Positions 63,620 to 64,000 of a stretch of DNA of 64,000 nucleotides are shown here, piece by piece. Position numbers and translations under genes: made by a program. Location: the NCBI RefSeq assembly GCF_000280925.3, contig NZ_CP012109.1:3306501-3370500 (forward strand), given 5' to 3'. Within the stretch, counting starts at the first letter, position 1, and each line of letters opens with the position of its first letter. Source of the DNA: Myxococcus hansupus (GTDB taxonomy: Bacteria > Myxococcota > Myxococcia > Myxococcales > Myxococcaceae). The notes under the pieces are model-generated. The model did no database searches. It saw only the letters and a list, made by a program, of their open reading frames with translations, and had not been told where the DNA came from.

Positions 63620-64000
63620 GTGCAGCCAGCGGCAGCGCGGGAAAGCTCATCCAGGTGGAGGACATCACCCGCGTCTTCCACGTGGGTGGCGAGGAGGTCC
63701 GCGCCCTGCGCGGGGTCTCCTTCGGCATCGGCCGGGGTGAATGGGTGGCCATCATTGGCCAGTCGGGTTCCGGCAAGAGCACGATGATGAACGTGCTCGG
63801 CTGCCTGGATACGCCCTCCAGCGGTCGGTACATGCTGAACGGCAAGGACGTGTCGCGGATGAGCGATGACGAACTCGCCGTCATCCGCAACGTGGAGATT
63901 GGCTTCATCTTCCAGACGTTCCAGCTCCTGCCCAAGGAGACGGCGCTGGCCAACGTGGAGCTGCCGCTGGTGTACCGTGGGATGGGGGCTCGGGAGCGGC
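63616..64000 (+). CDS. MacB-type ABC transporter ATP-binding protein (partial)
   Basis: Starts at a GTG at 63616 overlapping the adaptor stop and is cut by the right window edge after about 128 residues. Walker A is [17 protein letters not shown], followed by [17 protein letters not shown] and the Q-loop [22 protein letters not shown], all typical of MacB/LolD ATPases. The signature and Walker B lie beyond the edge. It is the last visible gene of the second efflux operon and resembles the ATPase at 654-1400. Confidence 0.92.
   Translation, partial: MSAASGSAGKLIQVEDITRVFHVGGEEVRALRGVSFGIGRGEWVAIIGQSGSGKSTMMNVLGCLDTPSSGRYMLNGKDVSRMSDDELAVIRNVEIGFIFQTFQLLPKETALANVELPLVYRGMGARER

Overview
The window is high-GC, gene-dense DNA typical of a myxobacterium, most likely Myxococcaceae or a close relative. 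Support for this comes from frequent 4-base start/stop overlaps, GTG and TTG starts, an NtrB/NtrC pair next to a sigma-54 type promoter, many TPR and membrane proteins, and a very large trans-acyltransferase polyketide synthase (trans-AT PKS). The placement is an inference from style and content; no rRNA or other marker is present. I saw no tRNA, rRNA, CRISPR array or intact insertion sequence.

Region 1 (1-5830). A three-gene efflux operon on the minus strand (TolC-like outer membrane factor, MacB-type ATPase, MacA/HlyD-type adaptor, the last cut by the window edge) diverges from a two-component system on the plus strand (NtrB-like kinase, NtrC-like sigma-54 activator). The 447-bp gap between them holds a -24/-12 promoter facing the efflux operon and three copies of a TGCGG-N3-CCGCA palindrome. 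The simplest reading is that the two-component system switches on the exporter.

Region 2 (5834-8723). Small accessory genes: a phospholipase A2-like protein, a TPR protein, a 4'-phosphopantetheinyl transferase that could activate the PKS carrier domains, and a small membrane protein.

Region 3 (8975-41446). The biosynthetic core. Four minus-strand genes are tightly coupled: PKS A (28964-39007), PKS B (23264-28951), PKS C (11413-23267, broken by a one-base frameshift at 16217-16221) and a trans-acting AT-ER didomain protein (8975-11416). Together the PKS genes carry eight ketosynthases, three ketoreductases, three dehydratase-like domains, one C-methyltransferase, nine carrier-like domains and a terminal thioester reductase. 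There are no functional in-line acyltransferases, but a decayed AT remains in PKS A. A type II thioesterase diverges from the operon and a flavin monooxygenase lies beyond it. I do not recognise the product; the reductase predicts release as an aldehyde or alcohol.

Region 4 (41503-64000). Mostly housekeeping and envelope genes: a membrane flippase-like/methyltransferase fusion, a GT87-like glycosyltransferase, MutS2, a TPR protein, an adenylate/guanylate cyclase, a NamZ-type (DUF1343) hydrolase, a metallophosphoesterase-like protein, a NadD-like adenylyltransferase, a 1141-aa metalloprotease/propeller/barrel-like surface protein, a conserved-looking unknown, a DUF2520-like dehydrogenase and a Clp-type AAA+ chaperone. 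The window ends in a second MacAB-TolC type efflux operon (Yip1-like protein, TolC, adaptor, ATPase) that runs off the right edge.
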